Source of the DNA: B30-G6 sp964633115
GTDB lineage: Bacteria > Desulfobacterota > Desulfobacteria > Desulfobacterales > B30-G6
Assembly (NCBI GenBank): GCA_964633115.1
Contig: CAZWEO010000120.1
Coordinates: forward strand, 1-13,750
DNA length: 13,750 nt
Reading direction: 5' to 3'
The position numbers were made by a program, and so were the translations under genes. Positions 7,003 through 13,737 of the stretch are shown one piece after another. How positions within the stretch are numbered: position 1 is the stretch's first letter; every line of letters starts with the position of its first letter. The notes below the pieces were generated by a model. It worked only from the letters and a program-made list of their open reading frames with translations. It made no database searches and was not told the origin of the DNA.

Positions 7003-8205
7003 CTAACCCAATATTTGCTCTAAATCTGCGATCAGATCTTCGGCATCCTCCAGTCCGACGGAAAATCGGAACAGGCCATCTCCGGCGACTGCCTTGAATT
7101 TTTCCAGCTCCTGGCCCTCAAGCCGGTAGGAAGAATTGATCAGATCGGCTGTCTCCATCAAATATATCAGGCTTCGATGATGACCCAGTGACACCGCATA
7201 GTGAATTACCTCAAGTTCTTTCATCATGCGGGTGGCATCATGATGGGGCTGGTCGGTGAGAAAGCTGATCATGCCAGAGAAATTTTGCATCTGGTGCTTG
7301 GCCAATTCATGTTGGGGGTGGGAGGGCAGCCCCGGATAGAGAACGCGGATTACCCGCGGGTGATTTTCAAGAAACGCGGCTACTTTGAGGGCATTTTCCT
7401 GATGCGCTTGCATTCTAATTGGCAATGTGGCCATGCCTCGCATGATCAGCCAGGCATTGAAAGGACTAATAGCACCGCCATAGTGGATCAGACCTTCGCC
7501 GCGCAATGGCCCGATAAGTTCCTGACGTCCTGCAACGGCGCCCCCCAGGGCATCGCCGTGCCCGCCGATGTATTTGGTCAATGAGTGCATGACCAAATCA
7601 GCGCCAAGCTCGAGCGGCTTGGTGGCAACCGGCGTTGCAAAGGTCGAATCAACAACCAGAACAGCATCCTGCTGATGAGCCATATCCGCAACCGCTTTAA
7701 TATCCGTAATTCGCAGTAGAGGATTAGATGGTGATTCCGCCCAGATCATTTTGGTGTTGGGTTGCATGGCGGCCTGAATGTCAGCCAGTGAGCTGGTATC
7801 AACCGGCGTTGCTTCAATACCAAAGCGGGGTAAGGTATCACGTGCCACCTCGGCGGTGCCGGGATAGTTGGTATTGCTGATCACCACATGATCGCCGCGA
7901 CTGAGGAGACTCAACAGAATCGAACTGGAAGCCGCCATTCCGGATGAAAATGCCACGCAAGATTCAGCGTTTTCCAGGGCGGCCAGTTTGACTTCTAACT
8001 GAGAACTGGTCGGATTGGCCCAACGGGTATAGATCAAGGGGGAATCGGGTTCAAGATTATTGGCTGAAAAACTTAAGGGCTCGTCCACGATGAAGGTACT
8101 CGACATACAGATAGGGGGCGCTGAGGCCTTGCCCTGTTGATGCGGAGACTCCCCGGCATGAATGGCTTTGGTTTGCAGGCCTGTAACGGATTTTTTGTCG
8201 CTCAT
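7003..8205 (-). CDS. Cys/Met-metabolism PLP enzyme (cystathionine synthase/lyase type)
   Basis: This 400-residue protein is a fold-type I pyridoxal-phosphate enzyme of the trans-sulfuration family. Lys211 in S-L-T-K-Y-I-G-G-H is the Schiff-base residue, and Asp186 in V-V-D-S-T-F-A-T-P contacts the cofactor ring. Y59-T-R61 and S88-G-M90 are the phosphate-binding motifs contributed across the dimer. The loop normally reading Y-G-G-T or, in methionine gamma-lyase, Y-G-C-T, is Y-P-G-T at 114-117, so the diagnostic methionine gamma-lyase cysteine is absent. It may be a cystathionine gamma-synthase, gamma-lyase or beta-lyase; sequence alone does not decide. GGAGG at 8213-8217 lies 7 bases before the start. 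The upstream carbamoylase gene ends 40 bases away on the same strand, so they form a likely operon. Confidence 0.9.
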   Translation of the reverse strand: MSDKKSVTGLQTKAIHAGESPHQQGKASAPPICMSSTFIVDEPLSFSANNLEPDSPLIYTRWANPTSSQLEVKLAALENAESCVAFSSGMAASSSILLSLLSRGDHVVISNTNYPGTAEVARDTLPRFGIEATPVDTSSLADIQAAMQPNTKMIWAESPSNPLLRITDIKAVADMAHQQDAVLVVDSTFATPVATKPLELGADLVMHSLTKYIGGHGDALGGAVAGRQELIGPLRGEGLIHYGGAISPFNAWLIMRGMATLPIRMQAHQENALKVAAFLENHPRVIRVLYPGLPSHPQHELAKHQMQNFSGMISFLTDQPHHDATRMMKELEVIHYAVSLGHHRSLIYLMETADLINSSYRLEGQELEKFKAVAGDGLFRFSVGLEDAEDLIADLEQILG

Positions 8206-8245
8206 AAATGTTCCTCCGGATAGCTTCTATTATTTAGTGCGGTAT

Positions 8246-9484
8246 TTATTCATTGGCTGATTGTAGCATAGAATGTAGCAGCACATTGCCCCCGACTTCA
8301 CAGTCCTCCCAAGTGGTGTTTTCAACTTCCACATGGCTGCGGCCACCGATGCTGGGTACAAAAATCATGGCCGTGGGGGCTATTTGATTCATGTAGCTGG
8401 CATCGTGACCGGCACCGCTGACCATGTAGAGGCTGGTATAATCGAGTTCGTCGGCTACATTCAGGACGCGTTGGACCAGTTTTTCATCAAAGGGGGAATG
8501 TTCCACCCGCCAGGTTTCTTCGATGCGGATAGGACACCCGCGGTTTTGAGCAATTGCCTCAAAGTCTTTACGCAATCGTTCCCAGGCTTTGATGGCATGA
8601 TCATCATCCCAGGAGCGAATATCGACGGTGAAGTGGACTTTGTCCGGGATAATGTTACGTGAGTTGGGATAGTTCTGTATTTCACCGACTGTTGCAACCA
8701 TATTGCCACCCATGTCATCTGGTAGCTGGTTGACCTTGAGAATCATTTCTGCGGCGGCGCACAGGGCATCGTGGCGGCCTTGCATGGGAGTCGGTCCCAC
8801 CTGATTGGCTTCACCCTCCAAATAAATATCGTACCAGTGCAGGCAGAGAATACCTTTGGGGGCGCCGATGAGCTTGCCTTCCCTTTCCAACATGGGGCCT
8901 TGTTCAATATGGTATTCATAGTAGGCATGTACCGGCCACTTTTTAGCAAGAACTTCTCCTTTGTAGCCGATGCGGCTCAATTCATCCTCAAATCGCTTGC
9001 CATTGATGTCGGTGCGATCATAGGCCCAATCCCGATCCAAGGCACCGGCCCAAACACCGGATGACACCATGGCCGGCGCAAAGCGGGAACCTTCCTCATT
9101 GGTCCAATCGACAATTACGATGGGTCTTTTGGTTTGGATGTTGTTCTCGTGTAAGGTTCGCAGCACTTCCAAAGGGCCCATGACGCCTAATATGCCATCG
9201 AAGCGTCCACCTTTGGGTTGGGAGTCAATATGGGAACCGCTCATAACCGGCGGGAGGTCATTGTCCGTACCGGCTCGGCGACCAAATATGTTACCCATTT
9301 CGTCGATGGTGACGGTGAGATCAATTTCCTTGAGCCACCTAACAAATTGATCCCGGGCGGTTTTGTCTTCGTCCGTGAGCGTAAGCCGCTGAACACCACC
9401 GCCGGGTGTCGCCCCGATTTTGGCCATTTCCTCAAGCGTCTGTTGCAGTCTTTTGCCGTTGATGCGTAGGTCTTTATGATTCAT
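8246..9484 (-). CDS. M20-family N-carbamoyl-L-amino-acid hydrolase / ureidopropionase-type amidohydrolase
   Basis: This 412-residue enzyme of the hydantoinase/carbamoylase family (peptidase M20 fold) is predicted to hydrolyse an N-carbamoyl amino acid or ureido acid to the free amino acid, CO2 and ammonia. Likely metal ligands are H85 (S-G-S-H-I-D-S), D96 (R-F-D-G), E131 in T-N-E-E-G-S-R-F, H192 (H-I-E-Q-G-P) and H384 (G-G-R-S-H-V-E). R290 in V-D-I-R and G-A-G-H-D-A (357-362) are also typical. In the dimerisation domain the usual A-N-H-A-G-x-T-P-M reads A-N-Q-V-G-P-T-P-M, with Gln228 in place of His. The ATG at 9484 is chosen over 9502 because GGAGG sits 7 bases before it. Allantoate amidohydrolase is a close alternative. 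It is the first gene of a two-gene unit with the PLP enzyme. Confidence 0.88.
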   Translation of the reverse strand: MNHKDLRINGKRLQQTLEEMAKIGATPGGGVQRLTLTDEDKTARDQFVRWLKEIDLTVTIDEMGNIFGRRAGTDNDLPPVMSGSHIDSQPKGGRFDGILGVMGPLEVLRTLHENNIQTKRPIVIVDWTNEEGSRFAPAMVSSGVWAGALDRDWAYDRTDINGKRFEDELSRIGYKGEVLAKKWPVHAYYEYHIEQGPMLEREGKLIGAPKGILCLHWYDIYLEGEANQVGPTPMQGRHDALCAAAEMILKVNQLPDDMGGNMVATVGEIQNYPNSRNIIPDKVHFTVDIRSWDDDHAIKAWERLRKDFEAIAQNRGCPIRIEETWRVEHSPFDEKLVQRVLNVADELDYTSLYMVSGAGHDASYMNQIAPTAMIFVPSIGGRSHVEVENTTWEDCEVGGNVLLHSMLQSANE

Positions 9485-9491
9485 TCTTAGG

Positions 9492-9496
9492 CCTCC
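9492..9496 (-). promoter_or_regulatory. Ribosome binding site that sets the carbamoylase start
   Basis: GGAGG on the minus strand lies 7 bases before the ATG at 9484. It falls inside the codons that would follow the upstream ATG at 9502, which has no such site. Confidence 0.7.
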
Positions 9497-9578
9497 ATTC
9501 ATAAGTTCTAACAGTAGGTATACGTAATTATTGCTCTTTTAATTCTCTTTGGCGGAAAGGACTCGAATGAATAGGCAG

Positions 9579-9644
9579 TTAGGCTGAAGCCTTTTAGACT
9601 GATAGGCTGTTTATCGCTGTTCGCCTAATAGTCTAACAGCCTAA
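9579..9644. repeat. Imperfect inverted repeat built from TTAGGCTG and TTAGACT
   Basis: The right arm, 9630-9644, reads AGTCTAACAGCCTAA without a break. Its complement is split in the left arm: TTAGGCTG at 9579-9586 and TTAGACT at 9594-9600, separated by 7 bases. The loop holds a further related pair, ATAGGC and GCCTAAT. There is no T-tract in a suitable place, so this is not a normal terminator. It lies between two minus-strand genes and may be a dispersed repeat. Confidence 0.5.
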
Positions 9645-9662
9645 ATACCTAAAAAGCTATCA

Positions 9663-9694
9663 CTTGAACCCTCGAATCCTCGAATCCTTGAATC
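9663..9694. repeat. Four tandem 8-bp repeats of the CTCGAATC type
   Basis: The copies are CTTGAACC, CTCGAATC, CTCGAATC and CTTGAATC, end to end. Isolated related words occur nearby (ACTCGAAT at 9561-9568 and CTCGAATT at 9711-9718). Together with the inverted repeat just upstream this fills the gap between the YchF-like gene stop and the carbamoylase gene; I see no ORF there. Confidence 0.65.
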
Positions 9695-9749
9695 CTATTT
9701 TCTCTGATTCCTCGAATTATAATATTGTGATAAAATAATTAAACAATCC

Positions 9750-10784
9750 CTATACGTTGAATCTGACTGAAACAATATCCCCATCCTGAACCTGATAGGT
9801 CTTGCCTTCCAAGCGGACGGTACCCAATTTTCTGGCGGCGGCATAGGTGCCTGCATCCATCAAGTCTTTATAGGCCACAACTTCGGCACGAATAAATCCC
9901 TTTTTCATATCTGTATGAATCACGCCAGCCGCATCATCCGCGAATTTATCTTGGGTGATGGTCCAGGCCCGCACTTCGTCTTCGCCAACTGTAAAAAAAG
10001 ATATCAGTCCCATGAGTTCATATGATCCATGGATCACCCGATCCATGGCTGAAGCCGTGATGTTAAATTCGGTCAGAAACTGATGTGCATCCTCATCCGT
10101 CATCTGGGACAGTTCCTGCTCGAGTTTGCCGCGGATCACCAAACAATTTTCCTGGTCCGTGAGGGTTTCGATTTGGGGGAGTTGATCATCCTCATCTTCA
10201 TTATTAAACAAAACCAACATGGGTTTTGCCGAGAGGAAGGCAAAGCCCCTAAGCTGCGGTGCCGTAGCCACCTTGGGTAGCTTTCTTAAAGGAATTTCCT
10301 GCTCCAAGCTTTCGAGACAGGTTTGCAGCAACGAAATTTCCTCCGGATCAGCTTTTTTTCCGCGTTTACCATCTAGTTGCAGCCGTTCCAGCCGTTTTTC
10401 CACCACGACTAAATCCGCCAAAATCAATTCCTGATCCAGGCGTTTAAAATCCTTGAGCGGATCAGCAGCTTCCTGGCCAAAGGACTTGAAATTACGAAGG
10501 ATATGAATAAGGGTATGGCAGTCACGCGCCTGGGTCCAAATAGATTGTTCCTTTTTCGCTTCCAGGGCACTGCCACTTGTACCTGGCAGATAATAGGCCA
10601 CTTGGGCGTAAATGGTCTTTTGGGGCTGATAGAGTTGGCTCAAAGAATCAACACGCGTATCCGGTACCTTCACTGTACCGATTCGACTTTCAATTTTCTG
10701 GCCCGGATCTGATTGCTGGTTGGTTAAGGCGTCAAAAACAGTCGATTTGCCGCTGCCGGCCAGCCCTACAATGGCGAGTTTCAT
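9750..10784 (-). CDS. YchF-like P-loop ATPase/GTPase, divergent
   Basis: This 344-residue protein resembles YchF (Obg-related, ribosome-associated, ATP-preferring) but is divergent. The P-loop is G7-L-A-G-S-G-K-S-T15, where YchF usually has G-L-P-N-V-G-K-S-T. V-K-V-P-D-T-R-V-D (38-46) matches the YchF strand after switch I. The normal D-I-A-G-L-V switch II motif is replaced by Y-L-P-G-T-S-G (65-71). F-N-N-E-D (193-197) corresponds to the N-x-x-E nucleotide-specificity motif. The C-terminal YchF/TGS-like domain is well kept, from S-F-F-T-V-G-E-D-E-V-R-A-W to the terminal D-G-D-I-V-S-V-R-F-N-V. The middle helical arm is present (about 100-165). It is probably a paralogue of a canonical YchF elsewhere. 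The start has only a GGGGA about 10 bases upstream. Confidence 0.8.
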   Translation of the reverse strand: MKLAIVGLAGSGKSTVFDALTNQQSDPGQKIESRIGTVKVPDTRVDSLSQLYQPQKTIYAQVAYYLPGTSGSALEAKKEQSIWTQARDCHTLIHILRNFKSFGQEAADPLKDFKRLDQELILADLVVVEKRLERLQLDGKRGKKADPEEISLLQTCLESLEQEIPLRKLPKVATAPQLRGFAFLSAKPMLVLFNNEDEDDQLPQIETLTDQENCLVIRGKLEQELSQMTDEDAHQFLTEFNITASAMDRVIHGSYELMGLISFFTVGEDEVRAWTITQDKFADDAAGVIHTDMKKGFIRAEVVAYKDLMDAGTYAAARKLGTVRLEGKTYQVQDGDIVSVRFNV

Positions 10785-10871
10785 TTAAATGGTTCCCCTT
10801 TAATATTTGTAGCTTAGACATTACGAATAGCGTTTGCCACCATAACAGAAGGTGTAAACTGCCACAAGCTC

Positions 10872-10900
10872 TTTACCTGGGCATAGAGAGGTGCTACAAT
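10872..10900 (+). promoter_or_regulatory. Sigma70-type promoter for the lipoprotein gene
   Basis: TTTACC (10872-10877) and TACAAT (10895-10900) are separated by exactly 17 bases. Transcription would start near 10907, giving a leader of about 60 bases before the ATG at 10967. The region 10785-10966 is the divergent spacer between this gene and the YchF-like gene. I see no equally good promoter for the minus strand. Confidence 0.6.
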
Positions 10901-10966
10901 ACCCTTATGATTTTCGTATGAAACTCATGCGTACAACATCATGGGACGACTTTTGGGAGGTAAACT

Positions 10967-11860
10967 ATGAATTCATCCTGGCAAAATAAATGGCATATAT
11001 GGTTGCTGATATTCGCCGCGGTTCTGATGCTGTCAATTGCGGGGTGTGGTGAGAATGATTCAGACGATGATGATGATGATGCGCCTACAATACCGCCGGC
11101 CTATACATTGGCTCCGGATTTTAGCGGTATGGGTGGGAATCGTGCCGCCAGTGCTGCGATGGACCAGGCTTCACCGGCCCAAGCACTCAAACTGCCCAAT
11201 GCCGAAACAGGGTCTCCTACCATCCAAGACAGTTGTTCTCAGGACAATTATAACCACGCGGCGCTTCAAGTCGGCTTTTGGAACACGGCACTTTGGTTTA
11301 CCTTGGCGGTTCCAACCTGGTCGTTTGTGAGAGCCTTTGAAGAGGACCCCGTACAACAGGATGATGGCTCCTGGATTTGGTCCTATGAGGTACCTTTGGT
11401 TAATGTCTCCGCAGAGCTACATGGTGCCTTTGTGGACGGAGCAGTGCAATGGCGTATGTATATCACCAAACAAGGGGAGTATGAGGACTTCCTTTGGTAT
11501 CGGGGTACCTCCAATCTCCCGGCGACTGAAGGCACTTGGATACTCAAGAAAAGTTATGTGGATAACGACGATTGGATTAGTATCGAGTGGAGCCGTAGTA
11601 TTGCCAACCAGACATGGCAAGTTCAATATATGAACATACTTACTGGTGACCCAAACGAGGGTGGTCTGATCGAATATGGTGTAACCGACAATGATACCTA
11701 CGATGCCTTCTACGATATCTATAATGCTGTAGCGGACAATTGGGTCAATATCGAATCAAATACCACAACCACCGCGGGCCGAGTTATGAATGAAGTCTTT
11801 TTTGGAGATGATCAGTGGAGTTTGTGGGATGCGGACCACTGTGATGAAGTGGCGCCCTAA
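10967..11860 (+). CDS. Lipoprotein of unknown function, Asp-rich linker, Trp-rich body
   Basis: I do not recognise the family of this 297-residue protein. The N-terminus is a lipoprotein signal peptide with lipobox S-I-A-G-C and lipidation at Cys27. An acidic linker follows at once (Asp31, then Asp33-38, the run encoded by one GAC and five GAT codons), then a Pro-rich stretch, so the globular part is held off the membrane. The body from about residue 90 is rich in Trp, Tyr and Asp and predicted to be mostly strands, with no catalytic motif I can name. Two further cysteines, C90 and C292, near the two ends of the folded part, could form a disulfide. GGGAGG sits 6 bases before the ATG. It has its own promoter and terminator, so it is a single-gene unit. 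Confidence 0.85.
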   Translation: MNSSWQNKWHIWLLIFAAVLMLSIAGCGENDSDDDDDDAPTIPPAYTLAPDFSGMGGNRAASAAMDQASPAQALKLPNAETGSPTIQDSCSQDNYNHAALQVGFWNTALWFTLAVPTWSFVRAFEEDPVQQDDGSWIWSYEVPLVNVSAELHGAFVDGAVQWRMYITKQGEYEDFLWYRGTSNLPATEGTWILKKSYVDNDDWISIEWSRSIANQTWQVQYMNILTGDPNEGGLIEYGVTDNDTYDAFYDIYNAVADNWVNIESNTTTTAGRVMNEVFFGDDQWSLWDADHCDEVAP

Positions 11861-11865
11861 GCGAC

Positions 11866-11920
11866 AAGCCCTAAGCAATCAGCAACTGAGAGATTATGGC
11901 TGAATTCTTAGGGCTTTTTT
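11866..11920 (+). terminator. Rho-independent terminator of the lipoprotein gene
   Basis: AAGCCCTAAG (11866-11875) pairs perfectly with CTTAGGGCTT (11907-11916), followed by a T run to 11920. Inside the loop TCAGC (11879-11883) can pair with GCTGA (11899-11903). The word GCCCTAAGC also occurs at 11854-11862, overlapping the stop codon, so it is directly repeated and could pair with the same 3' arm instead. Confidence 0.85.
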
Positions 11921-12195
11921 GTCCCATGTTGATGGGATATTTTCTCAGGCACCTGGGCCTGGCCCCCATCTTGGGTGATGATACCACAAACCAAAGGTGA
12001 TTTTGGATTTCACTGATTTCAAAATCGAAGGTGGTACGTATATGTTGGAGATGGACTATGGATAAAACGCTAAATAGATATCGCACTATTTGCAGAAGAG
12101 CAGGAATCAGTGATGTATTCCAATTTGGAAGCGCTTTTCAGATATAACGATTTTCCGTCTAATGATTCCCAGAAGTAATCGGCCTGCTCCTGTTT
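11921..12195. other. Intergenic stretch with no supported gene
   Basis: Between the two terminators I find only short ORFs. One, ATG at 12058 to TAA at 12147 on the plus strand, encodes 29 residues with a fragment R-T-I-C-R-R-A-G-I-S-D. That faintly recalls the region before the R-box of tyrosine recombinases, but it is too short to call. GATTTTG and CAAAATC near 12000-12030 form a weak hairpin. Confidence 0.4.
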
Positions 12196-12234
12196 TAATA
12201 AAAAGCCAAATCCCGCTGAACGGGATTTGGCTTT
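12196..12234 (-). terminator. Rho-independent terminator of the octaheme cytochrome gene
   Basis: AAAGCCAAATCCCG (12202-12215) and CGGGATTTGGCTTT (12221-12234) form a perfect 14-bp stem with a 5-base loop. Read on the minus strand the stem ends in a T-rich tail (TTTTTATT, down to about 12197). It lies about 40 bases after the TAA stop of the cytochrome gene. As nothing can be read through it easily, any operon partner would lie upstream of the cytochrome. Confidence 0.9.
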
Positions 12235-12274
12235 CGGGGCATGGAGGATATCAGAGATAGTTATAGGAATCCTC

Positions 12275-13657
12275 TTAGTAGGGCGCGGAGCTTATCACCG
12301 TACTGTATTTTTCAACCTTTCCGGTCTCTATACGGCTCTTGTAGATATTCTCCATATCCTGATAAACCTGGAAAACCTGGAAGAAACCGTGCCAGTGAGC
12401 GTAGTCCGGTGCGTTCATGGCCGCGCCCTGGCGTGCCCGGCGGCCCGTATGATGCCACAGGTAATACATCAGCTCCTGGAAGCCATCCTGCCATGGATCC
12501 GGTCCCAACAACTTTTTGTCGGCCAACTCTTTCTTCATTTCCACGGCGCCGTCCCAGTAAATGTTGTACAAGCCCACGGAATTGTCCAGCATATCACGCT
12601 GCGATTTGATATGGGAAGGTCCGTGGCAGTTGGCACAAACCTTTTTCATGTTCTCCTCGCCTTTGACGCCGTCACCACGGTTGCCGGAACGCACCACTGA
12701 TTTTTTATGCATCAGGTCCCACTTGAGCCGTTCCTGAACATTGTGGGTGGTGGCCAGATCGCCGATGCCGCTCATGTGGCAAGTAGCACAGGTGGGGCCG
12801 GTGTAGTCGCCCGGCTCCCAGGCATCCGGCGGGCTGTCGAATTCCCAATCTTCTCCCTGGGTTTGATACAATTGGCCGTGCTTGCTCTCCAGATAGATTT
12901 CGATGTTGGGATGATCCGGACCCAGATGACAGGCTCCACAGGCTTCGGGTTTGCGGGCATCGGATTTTTTGAAGGAATGCCGTTCGTGACACACCGTACA
13001 CGTGCCGATCGAGCCATCCGGATACCGGGTACCCACACCCCCGGGCCAGGTTTCGTTAATCGGCTTGTTGTCCGGGCCCAGTTCTACGGTGGTGCCGTGA
13101 CAAGGCTGACATCCGGAAGCACGCGGGGCGCGTTCAAAGTCTGTAGCTTCTTTAGGCGTGCCATAGGCCCAGGTAAATTTCTTCTTGGTCATGAATCCCC
13201 CGCCTTCATAATAGAATTGAAGTTTGCTGAGGCCGGCTCTTTTAGGACTCGTTACCGCACCGCTGGCCAATTCAGCGTGGCCGCTTTTTAGAAATTGCTC
13301 CACTTCCTGGGGATGGCAGCGAGAGCAGGTTTTGGAAGAAACCATGGGCGAAATAAATGTACTCGTACCCTTGATTCCTTCACACTGACTGGCCATGGGA
13401 GAAGATTTATCCACGACATGACAGTCGTAGCAGGACACCCCGGCATGGCTCATCCGGCTGCTCTTCCAGCCTTCTACTATGCCGGACATTTTCCCAGCAT
13501 GGCATTCGATACACTGCAGCGCATCCTTGGTAAAACCTCTTTTAATGACCAATTCCTTGGGAATGTTGGGATATTCTTCAGCGCCGATTGATACGGCTAT
13601 GACAACTACCAGTACGGATAGTGCCAAGATCCCAATTTTACCTGGCGTCAACTTCAT
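12275..13657 (-). CDS. Octaheme c-type cytochrome, hydroxylamine oxidoreductase (HAO) family
   Basis: This 460-residue exported cytochrome has a Sec signal or anchor at about 8-26 and eight CxxCH heme sites, starting at Cys49, 76, 111, 183, 220, 240, 290 and 341. Order and spacing follow Nitrosomonas HAO: H-E-R-H-S-F and R-K-P-E-A-C around hemes 5 and 6, S-K-H-G-Q, then P-T-C-A-T-C-H-M at heme 7. Heme 4 (C183-H187) corresponds to the catalytic heme. The C-terminal block R-R-A-R-Q-G-A-A-M then A-P-D-Y-A-H-W-H-G-F is family-typical; Tyr419 there is a candidate for the cross-linking tyrosine of P460. There is no C-terminal membrane helix, so it should be a soluble or N-anchored periplasmic protein. 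Relatives oxidise hydroxylamine or reduce nitrite; direction here is unknown. GGAGG at 13663-13667 precedes the ATG. Cys92 is an extra, non-heme cysteine. Confidence 0.93.
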   Translation of the reverse strand: MKLTPGKIGILALSVLVVVIAVSIGAEEYPNIPKELVIKRGFTKDALQCIECHAGKMSGIVEGWKSSRMSHAGVSCYDCHVVDKSSPMASQCEGIKGTSTFISPMVSSKTCSRCHPQEVEQFLKSGHAELASGAVTSPKRAGLSKLQFYYEGGGFMTKKKFTWAYGTPKEATDFERAPRASGCQPCHGTTVELGPDNKPINETWPGGVGTRYPDGSIGTCTVCHERHSFKKSDARKPEACGACHLGPDHPNIEIYLESKHGQLYQTQGEDWEFDSPPDAWEPGDYTGPTCATCHMSGIGDLATTHNVQERLKWDLMHKKSVVRSGNRGDGVKGEENMKKVCANCHGPSHIKSQRDMLDNSVGLYNIYWDGAVEMKKELADKKLLGPDPWQDGFQELMYYLWHHTGRRARQGAAMNAPDYAHWHGFFQVFQVYQDMENIYKSRIETGKVEKYSTVISSAPY

Positions 13658-13720
13658 ACCATCCTCCTTTTACCCATTGCAAATTTAAATGACCAATTCA
13701 GCAATGTCCGGTTAGCTTCT

Positions 13721-13737
13721 TGCATGCTTTGCATGCA
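13721..13737. promoter_or_regulatory. Palindrome upstream of the octaheme cytochrome, possible operator
   Basis: TGCATGC, three bases, GCATGCA: a perfect 7-bp inverted repeat about 64 bases before the cytochrome start codon. There is no T-tract on the minus-strand 3' side, so a terminator is unlikely. A binding site for a dimeric regulator is possible, but it matches no operator I can name. Confidence 0.35.

Noticed and set aside
11871..12086. Minus-strand 71-codon ORF after the lipoprotein gene
   Set aside because: It runs through the plus-strand terminator hairpin, has no recognisable family and its composition is not protein-like.
12058..12147. 29-codon ORF with R-T-I-C-R-R-A-G-I-S-D, possible tyrosine recombinase remnant
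   Set aside because: The likeness covers about a dozen residues, no catalytic R-H-R-Y residue is present, there is no ribosome binding site and no attachment-site repeat or tRNA nearby.
12707..13291. Long plus-strand ORF of 194 codons opposite the octaheme cytochrome
   Set aside because: It is antisense to a gene with eight heme motifs and strong homology; the open frame follows from GC-rich codon use on the other strand.
13672..13720. Sigma54-type promoter before the octaheme cytochrome (TTGG ... TTTGCA)
   Set aside because: The spacing between the GG and GC elements is 12 bases rather than the required 10.
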